From positions 1 through 64,000 of the forward strand of contig NZ_QJJM01000014.1 of NCBI RefSeq assembly GCF_003201955.1: DNA of 64,000 nt, given 5' to 3'. Shown piece after piece: positions 19,049 through 28,761 of this stretch (the stretch's first letter is position 1; every line of letters begins with the position of its first letter). The position numbers and the translations under genes are program-made. Source of the DNA: Blastomonas natatoria (GTDB lineage Bacteria; Pseudomonadota; Alphaproteobacteria; Sphingomonadales; Sphingomonadaceae). Under the pieces are notes generated by a model. That model did not search any database. It saw nothing but the letters and a program-made list of their open reading frames with translations, and was not told the origin of the DNA.

Positions 19049-20010
19049 CAGCCGATCCTCTTGCGCGCCAGGACCGGCTGGGGCGTGTCTTCGGGAAAGC
19101 GCGCGATCACATCGGCGAGCGGCTCTGCGACCACCTGCATCCAGTGGGCATTGGCGTGCACCAGTGTGTCGGCATCCGCCATGATCCCGACATGGCCGGG
19201 AAAGAAGACCAGATCGCCACGCTGGAGCGGCTCCGGATCGGCAAGCGCCCTGCCGAGCGCATCGCGCTGCTGGTCGCTGTCGCGCGGCGCAGCATGTCCA
19301 GCAAGCATCAGCACCAGCTGCACCAGCCCCGAACAGTCGAGCGCGTCACCACTGCGACCGCCCCAGAGATAGGGTGCGCCGATCAGTTGCAGCGCCCGGT
19401 CGACGGGATCGCAGGTCAGCGCATCAAGGCCGAGCGCGTGGCGTACCGACATCCACCCGCCTTCGACAGCGAAGAATCTGCCGCATTCGCTCACGCCTTG
19501 AACCGCGATCCGCGCGCCCATCGGCAGGCTCGCCACCACCGGAGTCTTGATCGAGGGTTCGGCAAAGACGAGGGCGCGGCGAACATGCACGACATGGGTC
19601 GGCTCCGCGTCGTCGCGAGTCAGCCCGTCGAGAAGCACATAGCCGCAATAGCCGTCGTGCACGCCATAGCCCCAGCCCCACTCACCAGCGCTATCCAGCA
19701 AGGCAAAGCCTTCGCCGGCCAGCAGCTGGCTGACCGCTTCGGCATCGCGGTTGCCCGCCTTGCGCAGCATGGCACCATCGGCCTTCACCCGGTGGAGCTG
19801 CGGCGCGACATAATGCGGCGCGAAGAACCGCCCGGCCAGCGCAATATCGGCCAGATCGCCGCGGATCGGCGTGACGCGCGGATCGTAATCGGCAACCGGA
19901 CCGCTGAGCACGAAGCGTTGCCGGATCGCAGCGGCGTCAGGGCTGTCCTGCAGCGCCGATCCGGCATCCACCGGCGATGCTTCCGCCGCAGAACGTGTCG
20001 AATGTGTCAA
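19048..20010 (-). CDS. NlpC/P60 family cell-wall peptidase
   Basis: A 320-residue protein. The N-terminal 190 residues contain bacterial SH3-like repeats (KADGAMLRKAGNRDAEAVSQLLAGEGFALLD; KTPVVASLPMGARIAVQG). The C-terminal NlpC/P60 domain starts at PYLWGGRSGDALDCSGLVQ, with catalytic Cys226, His273 in FPGHVGIM and a third His in HANAHW. It probably cleaves the gamma-D-Glu-diamino-acid bond of peptidoglycan peptides. No signal peptide is visible, so it may act in the cytoplasm on recycled muropeptides. It is 113 bp downstream of the M17 aminopeptidase and coupled to argC, an arrangement that suggests peptide/amino-acid recycling. Confidence 0.88.
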
Positions 20011-20123
20011 TTACCCCAGTCCCTCAAGCCCTGCTGCGCCGCAGATTTCCGTGTCCGAGCCCGGGCAGAGGCCGCAGGCAGGCGCGCCAGATAGCCGAAC
20101 CATCGGCATTTGTCCAAGCCCCG

Positions 20124-21527
20124 TCATGCCGGATCAGGCGAATAGCGGCTGCGCAGATAATGCCAGCTGGCCCGCAACCCCATTGCCTCGCCGCCCTTGG
20201 GCTGGCCGGGACGCGGTGTCGGTCGCCAGGCATAGGTATCGAAATGCGCCCAGGGCAGGCCTTCGCCGACGAAGCGCTGCAGGAACAGCGCAGCGGTAAT
20301 CGCGCCGGCAAAGGCTCCGCCGGTATTGCCGATATCGGCAATGTCGCTTGCATACATGTCCTCGTAACCTGCCCAGAGCGGCAGCCGCCAGCACGGATCG
20401 CCAACCATCGTGCCGCTCGACAGCAGCCCATCGGCGAGTGGATCACTGTTCGAGAACAGCGCGGGCAGGTCCGGTCCCACCGCGACACGCGCCGCACCCG
20501 TCAGCGTCGCGAAATCGAGGATCATGTCAGGCATTGCCTCGCTCGCCTTGGCCAGGCAATCGCCCAGCACCAGCCGCCCTTCGGCGTCGGTATTGCCGAT
20601 CTCGACGGTGATCCCCTTGCGGCTCCTCAGCACGTCGCCGGGACGGAAGGCGTTGCCCGAGATCGCATTCTCGACCGCGCCGACCAGCAGGTGCAGCCGC
20701 ACCGGCAGCTTCAGCCGCATGATCAGCTGCGCGAGCGCCAGCGCATGCGCGGCGCCGCCCATGTCCTTCTTCATCAGCAGCATGCCCGATGCAGGCTTGA
20801 TATCCAGCCCGCCGCTGTCGAAGCATACGCCCTTGCCGACGATAGCGACGCGCGGATGATCGTCGCGGCCCCAGTGCAGTTCGATCAACCGCGGCGCGTG
20901 GCTGCGCCCTGCGGCCCGTCCGACCGCGTGGATCATCGGATAATGCGTTTCCAGCGCATCGCCGCGCGTCACATCGAGCAGCCCGCCATAGGTGCGCGCG
21001 AGTTCCGCTGCCGCTTCTTCCAGCGCTGCGGGACCCATGTCCTCGGCGGGGGTGTTGACCAGGTCGCGGACCCAGGCCGTTGCCTCCGCTTCTGCCAGCG
21101 CCGCGTCCATATGTGCAGGATCGTTGGTGAGCAGGACGCGCGGCCCTTGCGGGTTTTCCTCAACCTTCTTGTAGGCGGTGAACCGGTGTTGCGCGAGCGC
21201 CCAGCCGATCTGCGCATCGCCGGGCCGGGCGTCGTTTGCCAGCCGGTACGTACCTGTTGCCAGCAGCTCTGCCACCTTGGCGAGACACCAGGGCTTCAGG
21301 CTGGATGCATCGGCAACGCCCAGCACGACAGCCCAGTCGTCCGCCTGATCGCCCGGCACGACGAGCATCTCGTGCGCTCGGGCAGAAAAGCGCATCGCCG
21401 CGAGATGGTTGCGCACGCGCGGCGGCGCGGCCTTCAGCCAATCGGCAAGCCCCGCCTTGTCGACGAGGTGGATGGTGCGGGCCTGCTGGCCGAGGTCCGG
21501 CTGGACGAGGGAGGACAAATCAATCAT
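20124..21527 (-). CDS. M17 leucyl aminopeptidase family protein
   Basis: A 467-residue dinuclear-metal aminopeptidase. The catalytic domain has VAIVGKGVCFDSGGLDIKPASGMLLMKKDMGGAA (K232, D237, D255 region) and the family signature NTDAEGRLVLGDCLAKA near 312-326. The N-terminal domain is divergent from PepA. The C-terminus extends to GLRASWHYLRSRYSPDPA. It should release N-terminal residues from short peptides in the cytoplasm. It lies upstream of the NlpC/P60 and argC genes on the same strand. Confidence 0.93.
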   Translation of the reverse strand: MIDLSSLVQPDLGQQARTIHLVDKAGLADWLKAAPPRVRNHLAAMRFSARAHEMLVVPGDQADDWAVVLGVADASSLKPWCLAKVAELLATGTYRLANDARPGDAQIGWALAQHRFTAYKKVEENPQGPRVLLTNDPAHMDAALAEAEATAWVRDLVNTPAEDMGPAALEEAAAELARTYGGLLDVTRGDALETHYPMIHAVGRAAGRSHAPRLIELHWGRDDHPRVAIVGKGVCFDSGGLDIKPASGMLLMKKDMGGAAHALALAQLIMRLKLPVRLHLLVGAVENAISGNAFRPGDVLRSRKGITVEIGNTDAEGRLVLGDCLAKASEAMPDMILDFATLTGAARVAVGPDLPALFSNSDPLADGLLSSGTMVGDPCWRLPLWAGYEDMYASDIADIGNTGGAFAGAITAALFLQRFVGEGLPWAHFDTYAWRPTPRPGQPKGGEAMGLRASWHYLRSRYSPDPA

Positions 21528-21572
21528 TGTCGGCTCTTACAGCAATATGGCGCGCAACTGCGAGAGAGAATC

Positions 21573-22382
21573 ATGACCATCCGCCAACCCGTTCATCTGG
21601 CGCTGACTGCGCTGGCGGCCCTGATGCTGCCCGCCATGGCGGCCTGCGGCCAGGATGCGCCCGAGGCGAGCAGCGCAACGCGTGAAAAGGCGGAGCAGAA
21701 GGCGGCTCCGCCCGTCACGTTCGCTCGCGAAACCGACACGTTCACCTTCAGCTATGCCTATCCGGCTGAAGCGGCGGCGATCCCGGAGCTCGCAAGCCTG
21801 CTGGAAGCCGAACGCGCCAAGGATCTCGCCAATCTGGAAAGCGAGGCGGCCGAGGCAGAGAAGGACGCCAAGGCCAATGACTATCCCTATAATCCGCACA
21901 TGATGGGGCTAAGCTGGACGAGCACCGGCAACACCGCGCCCCTGCTCGCCATGCTCGGCGAGATCAGCAGCTATTCGGGCGGCGCGCATGGCAATACCGG
22001 TTATGAAGCTCTGCTCTGGGACAAAACGGCGGGCAAACGGATCAAGCCGGAAGAGCTGTTTACCGACATGAGCGCGGCGCTGGAGCCCATGCGCAAACCC
22101 TATTGCGACGCCCTGAACGCCGAACGGCTGCAGCGGCGCGGCGAATACATGTCGGACGATCCCGATGACATGTTCAACGTCTGCCCGCCGTTCAGTGATC
22201 TGACAGTGGTGCCTTCGGCGGTCGGCAATGACGGATTTGACCGGATCATGTTCGTGGCCGCCCCCTATGTTGCCGGGCCCTATGCCGAAGGAGCCTATGA
22301 GATCAGCGTCGCAGTGACGCGGGATACCCTGGCTGCGATCAAGCCCGCCTATCGGGCCGCGTTCAGCAATCCGGCAGAATAA
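21573..22382 (+). CDS. DUF3298/DUF4163 lipoprotein (RsiV-like)
   Basis: A 269-residue lipoprotein. The signal MTIRQPVHLALTALAALMLPAMAACGQ ends in lipobox AMAAC. The mature protein has the two-part DUF4163/DUF3298 layout of RsiV/PdaC-type proteins: FSYAYPAEAAAIPELASLLEAERAKDLANLESEAAEAEKD, then SYSGGAHGNTGYEALLWDKTAGKRIKPEELFTD. RsiV in Bacillus binds lysozyme; here only the fold is supported. ATG 21573 follows GAGAGA. A much longer open frame extending back to 19977 is rejected because it is antisense to the aminopeptidase. Confidence 0.82.
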   Translation: MTIRQPVHLALTALAALMLPAMAACGQDAPEASSATREKAEQKAAPPVTFARETDTFTFSYAYPAEAAAIPELASLLEAERAKDLANLESEAAEAEKDAKANDYPYNPHMMGLSWTSTGNTAPLLAMLGEISSYSGGAHGNTGYEALLWDKTAGKRIKPEELFTDMSAALEPMRKPYCDALNAERLQRRGEYMSDDPDDMFNVCPPFSDLTVVPSAVGNDGFDRIMFVAAPYVAGPYAEGAYEISVAVTRDTLAAIKPAYRAAFSNPAE

Positions 22383-22385
22383 GGG

Positions 22386-23921
22386 TTATTCTGCCGCAAT
22401 CGCGGTCGGCGCCTCGACATCGGCCTCGGCCTTGCGGAAGGCGAGCACGCCATCGTCGACCGCTTCCTCGCGCAGCACCTTGCGGTCGAACAGATAATCC
22501 TGGTTGAGCCGCCAGGGCATGCGGTTGCCCTGTTTGGGCAGGATATTGAGCGCGCGCTGGACATAGCCCGACGAGAAATCGAAAATCTGCTCCTCGTTCA
22601 CCGGGCCATCGCTGCCCAGCACCGGCACCGCGATCTCGCTGCCGGTGGCGGCCATGTGATTGAGCTGGCGGCAGACGAAATCGGCAACAATATCGACCTT
22701 GAGCGTCCATGAGGCGTTCAGATAGCCGAACACGATCGCCATGTTCGGCACATCGCTGAACATGCAGCCCTTGTAATAGAAATGCTGCGTGAAATCGAGC
22801 GGCTGGCCATCGACCGAGAAATCGACTTTGCCGGCCATGGCGAGCTTGAGGCCGGTCGCGGTGACGATCACGTCCGCATCAAGATGCCTGCCCGACTTCA
22901 GCTGGATGCCGGTGGGCGTGAAGCGGTCGATATGGTCGGTAACGATATCCGCCTTGCCGTCGCGGATCGCCTTGAACATGTCGCCATCGGGCACCAGGCA
23001 CAGGCGCTGCTCCCAGGGGCCATAAGGTGGCTGGAAATCGGGCTCGTGCATCTTGCTGCCCATGATCTTGCGGATCCGCTTGAGCAGATAGTCGCCGACC
23101 TTCTTGGGGTTCTCGCGCGCGCGCCTGAAGGCGATCTGCTGCATCCGCACGTTCTTGAAGCGGATGAGGCGATAGGCCCATTCGTCGGGCATGATAGCGC
23201 GTAGCGAGTTGGCCAGCCAGTCCTTGGCCGGGCGGCTCCAGTACCAGGTCGGCGTGCGCTGGAGCATGGTCACATGCTTGGCCTTGTCGGTCATCGACGG
23301 CACGATGGTCACAGCCGTCGCGCCCGATCCGATCACGACGACGCGCTTGCCCGCATAGTCGAAATTCTTCGGCCAGAACTGGGGATGGATGATCTGCCCG
23401 CCAAAGCTCTCGCGCCCGGCGAACTCGGGGTCATAGCCCTGATCGTAATCGTAATAGCCGGTGCCCATGAACAGATAGCTGCAGGTCAGGTGCTGCACGC
23501 GGGGACCATTTTCTCCGGGGCCTTCGACCTCGGCCGCGATTGTCCAGCGCGCCTCGCTGCTCGACCAGCTCGCCGACAGCACCTTGTGTCCAAGCCGGAT
23601 GTAATCATTGAGGCCGCGCTCGTCCTTGATCCGCTTCAGATAGCTCAGGATCGACGGGCCATCGGCAATCGCCTTCTGCTCGCGCCAGGGTTCGAACTCG
23701 AATCCCAGAGTGTGCATGTCGCTGTCGGAGCGGATGCCGGGATATTGAAACAGGTTCCAGGTCCCGCCGATATCGCTGCGCCGCTCAAGAATTGCGAAAG
23801 TCCGATCCGGGCATTTTTCCTTCAGATGCACCGCCATGCCAATGCCGGAAATTCCGGCACCGATGATCAGCACATCGACATGCGATGCAGCGATGAGGTC
23901 GGACGGCTTTTCATGCTTCAT
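22386..23921 (-). CDS. Flavin monooxygenase (Baeyer-Villiger type)
   Basis: A 511-residue class B flavoprotein monooxygenase. It has the FAD-binding GAGISGIG at 21-28, ERRSDIGGTWNLFQYPG, the Baeyer-Villiger fingerprint FGGQIIHPQFWP at 173-184, and the NADPH-binding GSGATA at 198-203. It should use NADPH and O2 to oxygenate ketones or heteroatoms; the natural substrate is unknown. It is transcribed in the same direction as the upstream semialdehyde dehydrogenase but separated by 110 bp containing inverted repeats, so probably has its own promoter. The ribosome site GGAGAG precedes the ATG. Confidence 0.9.
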   Translation of the reverse strand: MKHEKPSDLIAASHVDVLIIGAGISGIGMAVHLKEKCPDRTFAILERRSDIGGTWNLFQYPGIRSDSDMHTLGFEFEPWREQKAIADGPSILSYLKRIKDERGLNDYIRLGHKVLSASWSSSEARWTIAAEVEGPGENGPRVQHLTCSYLFMGTGYYDYDQGYDPEFAGRESFGGQIIHPQFWPKNFDYAGKRVVVIGSGATAVTIVPSMTDKAKHVTMLQRTPTWYWSRPAKDWLANSLRAIMPDEWAYRLIRFKNVRMQQIAFRRARENPKKVGDYLLKRIRKIMGSKMHEPDFQPPYGPWEQRLCLVPDGDMFKAIRDGKADIVTDHIDRFTPTGIQLKSGRHLDADVIVTATGLKLAMAGKVDFSVDGQPLDFTQHFYYKGCMFSDVPNMAIVFGYLNASWTLKVDIVADFVCRQLNHMAATGSEIAVPVLGSDGPVNEEQIFDFSSGYVQRALNILPKQGNRMPWRLNQDYLFDRKVLREEAVDDGVLAFRKAEADVEAPTAIAAE

Positions 23922-23971
23922 GGCTAGTCTCTCCGGTCGCGAGGCCGCTTTTGCGGCTCTCCGGCAGGAAA

Positions 23972-24000
23972 GGTTGCTTACATCGTTGTGAATTGCAACC
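23972..24000. promoter_or_regulatory. Inverted repeat upstream of the monooxygenase gene
   Basis: GGTTGC and GCAACC form 6-bp inverted arms 17 bp apart, about 50 bp upstream of the monooxygenase start. Inside, TTACA and TGTGAA add partial symmetry. It could be an operator; a small hairpin (GAGGCCGC/GCGGCTC) lies between it and the gene. Confidence 0.3.
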
Positions 24001-24031
24001 CATATCGGACCGCACCGGCCATATTTTGCGC

Positions 24032-25609
24032 TCAGGAGAGGTGCCAGGCCCCGTCGAGCCGCGTGATCATGCCGCGCTGTCCGCCCTCGCGCAACGCTTC
24101 GGGCAGCAAGGACTCAGGCATGTCCTGATAGGCGACCGGGCGCAGGAAGCGATCGACCGCCAGCGTGCCGACCGAGGTCGTGCGCCCGTCCGAGGTCGCA
24201 GGGTACGGCCCGCCATGGTTGATGGCATGCCCGACCTCGACCCCGGTCGGCCAGCCATTGGCGAGGATGCGCCCGACCTTGCGCTCGAGCACCGGCAGCA
24301 GCGCACGGGCGTCATCATTATCGGCCTCGTCCATGTGCAGCGTCGCTGTGAGCTGCCCCTCCAGGCCGCGCAAAACTTCGAGCAACTGTGCGCGGTCGGC
24401 GCAGCGCACGACGATCGACGACGTCCCGAACACCTCGTGCTGCAGGTCCGGCTTGGCGAGCCAATCCCGCGCCGCGACGCTGAACAGCGCGGTGCGGCCT
24501 TCGTGCGGCCCGGTCGGGTGGATGCCGCGCGCAACGGTGATCACTTCGGGTGTCGCGGCGAGCGCGGCGCTGCCCTTCTCGTACGCAGAATGAATTCCGG
24601 CGGTGAGCATGGTCTGCGGGGCCTGCGCCTCGACCAGTGCGCCCGCCTCGGCGAGAAAGGCGTCCAGATCGGGTCCTTCCAGCGCGAGCACCAGGCCAGG
24701 ATTGGTGCAGAACTGGCCCGAGCCCATGGTCAGCGACGCCACATAACCCGCTGCCAGTGCCTTGCCTCGGTTGGCCAGAGCGTTCGGCAAGAGGATGACA
24801 GGGTTGATCGCCGACATCTCGGCATAGACCGGGATCGGCTGCGGACGGCTGGCCGCGATCTTCATCAGCGCCTCGCCGCCGCTGCGCGATCCGGTAAAGC
24901 CCACCGCCTGGATGCGCGGATCGGCAACCAGCGCCGCACCGATGGCATTTCCGGTGCCCGTGACCAGGCTGAACACGCCGGCGGGCATGCCGGTGTCGGC
25001 TGCGGCTTTCGTGATCGCGCCTGCGACCAGCTCCGCCGTGCCGGGATGCGCGGGGTGCCCCTTGACCACGACCGGACATCCTGCCGCCAGCGCCGAGGCG
25101 GTGTCTCCGCCCGCCGTCGAAAAGGCGAGCGGGAAGTTTGACGCGCCAAATACCGCGACTGGCCCCAGCGGGATCATGCGCAGGCGGAGGTCCGGCTTGG
25201 GCGGGGTGCGCCGAGGATCGCCGTGGTCGATGCGCAGCTTGAGCCACTGGCCGTCGCGAACCTCGGCGGCGAACAGGCGCAGCTGGCCGCAGGTGCGGCC
25301 ACGCTCGCCGGTCATGCGTGGCAAGGGCAGGCCGGATTCGGCGCAGGCGCGGCTCAGCAGCGCATCGCCCAATGCCTCGATCTCGCTCGCAATGGCTTCG
25401 AGAAAGACCGCGCGGCGCTCCAGCGGCAGATTGGCATAGGCAACCGCCGCTTCTTCGGCGGCGGCACAGGCATCGGCGATATCCTGCTCGGTTGATGTGA
25501 AAAAGCCGATATCCTCGATACTCGCGCCCTTGCCGGGATCATAGGCGTGGAACGTTTCGCCGGCGCCGCGCCGTTCGCCCGCGATGAAAAACTGGCCTGT
25601 CAGTGTCAC
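24032..25609 (-). CDS. Alpha-ketoglutarate semialdehyde dehydrogenase
   Basis: A 525-residue NAD(P)+ aldehyde dehydrogenase of the 2,5-dioxovalerate/alpha-KGSA group. It has VFGASNFPLAFSTAGGDTASALAAGCPVVVKGHPAHPGT (Asn158), the general base in VYAEMSAINPV (Glu264), and the nucleophile Cys301 in MGSGQFCTNPGL. GHPAHPGT and AINPV are typical of KGSADH rather than betaine or succinate-semialdehyde dehydrogenases. It performs the last step of hydroxyproline breakdown, giving 2-oxoglutarate. It starts at a GTG that overlaps the amidohydrolase stop (GTGA) and ends the left-going operon. Confidence 0.9.
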   Translation of the reverse strand: MTLTGQFFIAGERRGAGETFHAYDPGKGASIEDIGFFTSTEQDIADACAAAEEAAVAYANLPLERRAVFLEAIASEIEALGDALLSRACAESGLPLPRMTGERGRTCGQLRLFAAEVRDGQWLKLRIDHGDPRRTPPKPDLRLRMIPLGPVAVFGASNFPLAFSTAGGDTASALAAGCPVVVKGHPAHPGTAELVAGAITKAAADTGMPAGVFSLVTGTGNAIGAALVADPRIQAVGFTGSRSGGEALMKIAASRPQPIPVYAEMSAINPVILLPNALANRGKALAAGYVASLTMGSGQFCTNPGLVLALEGPDLDAFLAEAGALVEAQAPQTMLTAGIHSAYEKGSAALAATPEVITVARGIHPTGPHEGRTALFSVAARDWLAKPDLQHEVFGTSSIVVRCADRAQLLEVLRGLEGQLTATLHMDEADNDDARALLPVLERKVGRILANGWPTGVEVGHAINHGGPYPATSDGRTTSVGTLAVDRFLRPVAYQDMPESLLPEALREGGQRGMITRLDGAWHLS

Positions 25610-27243
25610 TGTGTCAGATCTTCCTGTTCGATGGTCATGTAGCCGGGCGGCAGTCCGCGCTCGGCCTTGGCGCGCGCCACCATCGCGCGGATGTCCGCAC
25701 GCAGCGCCTTGCCCTCGTAGAAAATGCCGTCCTTCACCGTCCAGGCGATACCGCCGACGCGTTGCGCCTTGCCGGTCGCATCGTCGAGCTTGAGCGTGCC
25801 GGTCGCGAACAGCAGCTTGAGGTTCGCGATCGGGTTGCCCTTGACGATCACCAGATCCGCCTTCTTGCCGGGTTCGATCGTGCCGATATCGGCATCATGG
25901 CCCAGCAGCTGCGCGCCCTGTTGCGTCGCGCTGTGGATCACCTCGAGCGGGCTGAACCCGGCCTCGCGCAGCAATTCCATCTCCTGGATATAGCCGAAGC
26001 CATAGGTGTTGTAGATATAGCCCGCGTCCGACCCGACGGTGACGCGCCCGCCGCGGTTCTTGTATTCGTTGACGAAGGTCATCCAGATGCGGAAATTCTC
26101 CTTCCAGTCCATCTCGCGCTCGGTGGTCCAATCGAACCAGTAGCTGCCATGGTTGATCCGGCTGGGACGATACCAGTCCCACAGCGCGGGCATTGTGTAT
26201 TCGTTATGCCAGACCGCGCGGTTCATCCGCATCAGGTCGCGGCTGGCAAGATAGGCGGTAAAGGTCGGGTCGATGGTGAAGCCGCGCTGCAGCAGCGTTT
26301 CCATCACCTCGTTCCAGCGCTCGGAACCGGGCCTGGCCGCCTGTTTCCACAAGCGCCCGGCCTCGCCGAAACGCATCTGCTCGTCGGTGTTGACGAAATC
26401 GCCCGGCCAGTCCTGCAACTTGCGGTCGGTGAACATGGCCTCGGGCAGGCCGTACCAGTGCTCCATTGATTCCAGCCCCGCCTCGCTGGTGCGCAGCACA
26501 TTGGCATAGGCGACCACGCCTTGGGCATGGTGCATCGTCGAGTGCATGCCCAGCTTCTTGGTCTCGTCGATCGCGGCGAGCAGGGCCGCCTCGCTGCCAC
26601 CGATGAACTTGATGCCGTCCGCCCCGCGCCGCTTGGCATCGCGGATCGCGGCGCGGCCCTGTTCGGCCGTGCGGATCGGCAGGCCAATCTGCTGGAACAT
26701 CGGATAGATATCGAGCCGGGGTCCGGTGATCTCGTTGCGCGCCAGCCGGTTCTTGATCGCCACCTGCTGCTCGATCGACATTTCGGACGAGCCGACATTG
26801 CGTGCGGTGGTGATGCCGTGCGCCAGCCACAGCTTGAGCACATAGTCGCTCGGCACGCCCTGCCCGTCGCTCAGCGTGTGCAGATGGACATGCGCATCGA
26901 CGAAGCCGGGCAGCACATAATGGCCGGTCAGGTCATATTCCTTCTCGCCCTTTGGCGGCCGCCGCGCTTGGTCGATCGCGCCGGGCGCGCCGATGCTGGC
27001 GATCTGCACGATCCGGTCGTTCTCGATGACGATATCGACCGGGCCTTGCGCAGGCGCGCCGGTGCCGTCGACATAGATGGCGTTGCGCAGCACGGTGCGC
27101 GGCCAGGGGCCCTCACCCAGCGTGCGCGCCGGGATGGGATCGGCGAGTTCACGCTGTTCTGCCTGGCCCAGAGCCTGCGCCGAAACGCTGCCTGCCAGCG
27201 CCAGCGCCGACAGGCCTGCCAGCAAAATCCGACCGATCTTCAT
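25606..27243 (-). CDS. Secreted metal-dependent amidohydrolase, possible Xaa-Pro peptidase
   Basis: A 545-residue amidohydrolase-superfamily protein (COG1228-type). It begins with a signal peptide (MKIGRILLAGLSALALAGSVSAQA), so is periplasmic. The TIM barrel shows HVH at 118-120 (GFVDAHVHLHT), the lysine in DGIKFIGG, histidines in MHSTMHHAQG and MEHWYG, and the aspartate in TVGSDAGY. Some COG1228 members are prolidases acting on Xaa-Pro and Xaa-Hyp dipeptides. The location inside a hydroxyproline operon supports that role, but the sequence alone does not prove it. Start 27243 is chosen for the signal peptide. It overlaps the downstream dehydrogenase by 4 bp. Confidence 0.82.
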   Translation of the reverse strand: MKIGRILLAGLSALALAGSVSAQALGQAEQRELADPIPARTLGEGPWPRTVLRNAIYVDGTGAPAQGPVDIVIENDRIVQIASIGAPGAIDQARRPPKGEKEYDLTGHYVLPGFVDAHVHLHTLSDGQGVPSDYVLKLWLAHGITTARNVGSSEMSIEQQVAIKNRLARNEITGPRLDIYPMFQQIGLPIRTAEQGRAAIRDAKRRGADGIKFIGGSEAALLAAIDETKKLGMHSTMHHAQGVVAYANVLRTSEAGLESMEHWYGLPEAMFTDRKLQDWPGDFVNTDEQMRFGEAGRLWKQAARPGSERWNEVMETLLQRGFTIDPTFTAYLASRDLMRMNRAVWHNEYTMPALWDWYRPSRINHGSYWFDWTTEREMDWKENFRIWMTFVNEYKNRGGRVTVGSDAGYIYNTYGFGYIQEMELLREAGFSPLEVIHSATQQGAQLLGHDADIGTIEPGKKADLVIVKGNPIANLKLLFATGTLKLDDATGKAQRVGGIAWTVKDGIFYEGKALRADIRAMVARAKAERGLPPGYMTIEQEDLTQ

Positions 27244-27283
27244 ACCCGTTCCCCTGATGCGGGCCTTTGCGGCCCTTGTTGTG

Positions 27284-28708
27284 TCACACTCCGGCCTGCT
27301 GTTCCTGCAGCGCCTGGCTGCGCGAACGGCTATAGAGGAAATAGAAGGCAAGGCCCGCCACGTTCCACAAGGCAAAGCGTACCAGCGTCTGCGTCGGCAG
27401 GCTGGCAAGCAGATAAAGGCAGCCGAGGATCGCGAGCGTACCGACCAGATAGGGCTGCGGGCAGTTGAACACGCGCTTCAGTTCCGGCGCGCGCTTGCGC
27501 AATACCATCAGGCAGCCTCCCACCGCGATGAACGCGAGCAGCGTCCCCGCATTGGCGAGCTCGGCAATCTCGTCGAGCCGGAAGAAGCCTGCGACGGCTG
27601 CGACGAACACGCCGGTAATCCCCGTCACCAGCACCGGCGCGCCGGTCTTGGGCGAGACACGCGAGAGCACCGGCGGCAGCAGTCCATCGCGCGCCATGAC
27701 GAAGAAGATGCGGCTCTGCCCGTACATCATCACCAGGATCACCGACGGCAGCGCGATCAGCGCGGCGAGCGCGACAAGATAGGAGGCGGTCGGATGCCCC
27801 AGCGTGCGCAGCACCAGCGCCAGCGGTTCGGGCGAATTGCCGAGCGTCAGATACGACATTGCACCGACGGCGGACAACGCGACGGCCATGTAGATCAACG
27901 TGCAGACCGCCATCGACCCCACGATGCCGATGGTAAGGTCGCGCCCCGGATTGCGCGCTTCTTCGGCCGAGGTCGCCACCGCATCGAACCCGTAGAACGC
28001 GAAGAACACGATCGCCGCGGCGGCCATCACCCCGCGGGTCGATCCGTCCTGCACCGTGCTGCCAAAGCCATAGGGCATGAACGGGGTGAAGTTCGCACTG
28101 TCGAACGCGGGCAGCGCCAGCGCGACGAAAGCGGTCAGTGCGGCGAGCTTGATGATGACGAGGATGATGTTGAGCGTCGCGCTCTCGCGCGTGCCCGCCA
28201 TCAGCATGCCGGCAATCGCGAGCGATACGATCACCGCCGGCAGGTTGATGATGCCGCCCGCATGCGGCCCGCTGAGCAGCATCGCGGGCAGCTCGACCCC
28301 GGCGGATTGCAGCCAGCCGACCAGATAACCGGACCAGCCGACCGCAACGGTCGAACAGGCCAGCGAATATTCGAGGATCAGGCTCCACCCGACCACCCAG
28401 GCGAGCGTCTCGCCCACCACCGAATAGGTATAGGTATAGGCCGATCCTGCGGTCGGGATCATCGTCGCAAGCTCGGCATAGGCCAGCGCCGCGCAGGCGC
28501 AGACCGCGCCTGCAATCGCGAAGGCCAGGATCACCGCCGGCCCGGCGCGCTCTGCCCCCACGCCGGTCAGCGTGTAGATGCCGGTGCCGACGATCGCCCC
28601 GACGCCGAGCGCAATCAGGTGCGGCCACGACAATGTCGGCTTCAACCGGCTGCCTTCAGGGGCGTCGGCCGCCTGCACTATCGGTTTGATCGGCCCCAGA
28701 ATCCCCAT
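27284..28708 (-). CDS. APC family amino acid permease
   Basis: A 474-residue protein with about 12 hydrophobic segments and the APC-superfamily start of TM1 (HLIALGVGAIVGTGIYTLTGVGAERAGPAVILAFAIAG). TM3 (AYAELATMIPTAGSAYTYTYSVVGE) and the loop FFAFYGFDAVATSAEEARNPGRDLTIGIV match the cationic amino-acid transporter (CAT/YfnA) branch. In this operon it most likely imports hydroxyproline, proline or a related amino acid; specificity cannot be read from sequence. It lies 53 bp after the GntR gene and 40 bp before the amidohydrolase gene. Confidence 0.9.
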   Translation of the reverse strand: MGILGPIKPIVQAADAPEGSRLKPTLSWPHLIALGVGAIVGTGIYTLTGVGAERAGPAVILAFAIAGAVCACAALAYAELATMIPTAGSAYTYTYSVVGETLAWVVGWSLILEYSLACSTVAVGWSGYLVGWLQSAGVELPAMLLSGPHAGGIINLPAVIVSLAIAGMLMAGTRESATLNIILVIIKLAALTAFVALALPAFDSANFTPFMPYGFGSTVQDGSTRGVMAAAAIVFFAFYGFDAVATSAEEARNPGRDLTIGIVGSMAVCTLIYMAVALSAVGAMSYLTLGNSPEPLALVLRTLGHPTASYLVALAALIALPSVILVMMYGQSRIFFVMARDGLLPPVLSRVSPKTGAPVLVTGITGVFVAAVAGFFRLDEIAELANAGTLLAFIAVGGCLMVLRKRAPELKRVFNCPQPYLVGTLAILGCLYLLASLPTQTLVRFALWNVAGLAFYFLYSRSRSQALQEQQAGV

Positions 28709-28761
28709 GCATTGCGTCCCTTTTCATTGTCAGCACAGGCTCCCTGCCCGGCAGCTTTCGG

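Noticed and set aside
19977-21572. Open frame extending the DUF3298 lipoprotein to 801 residues
   Set aside because: The upstream part is antisense to the M17 aminopeptidase and has no family features; the lipoprotein signal begins at 21573.
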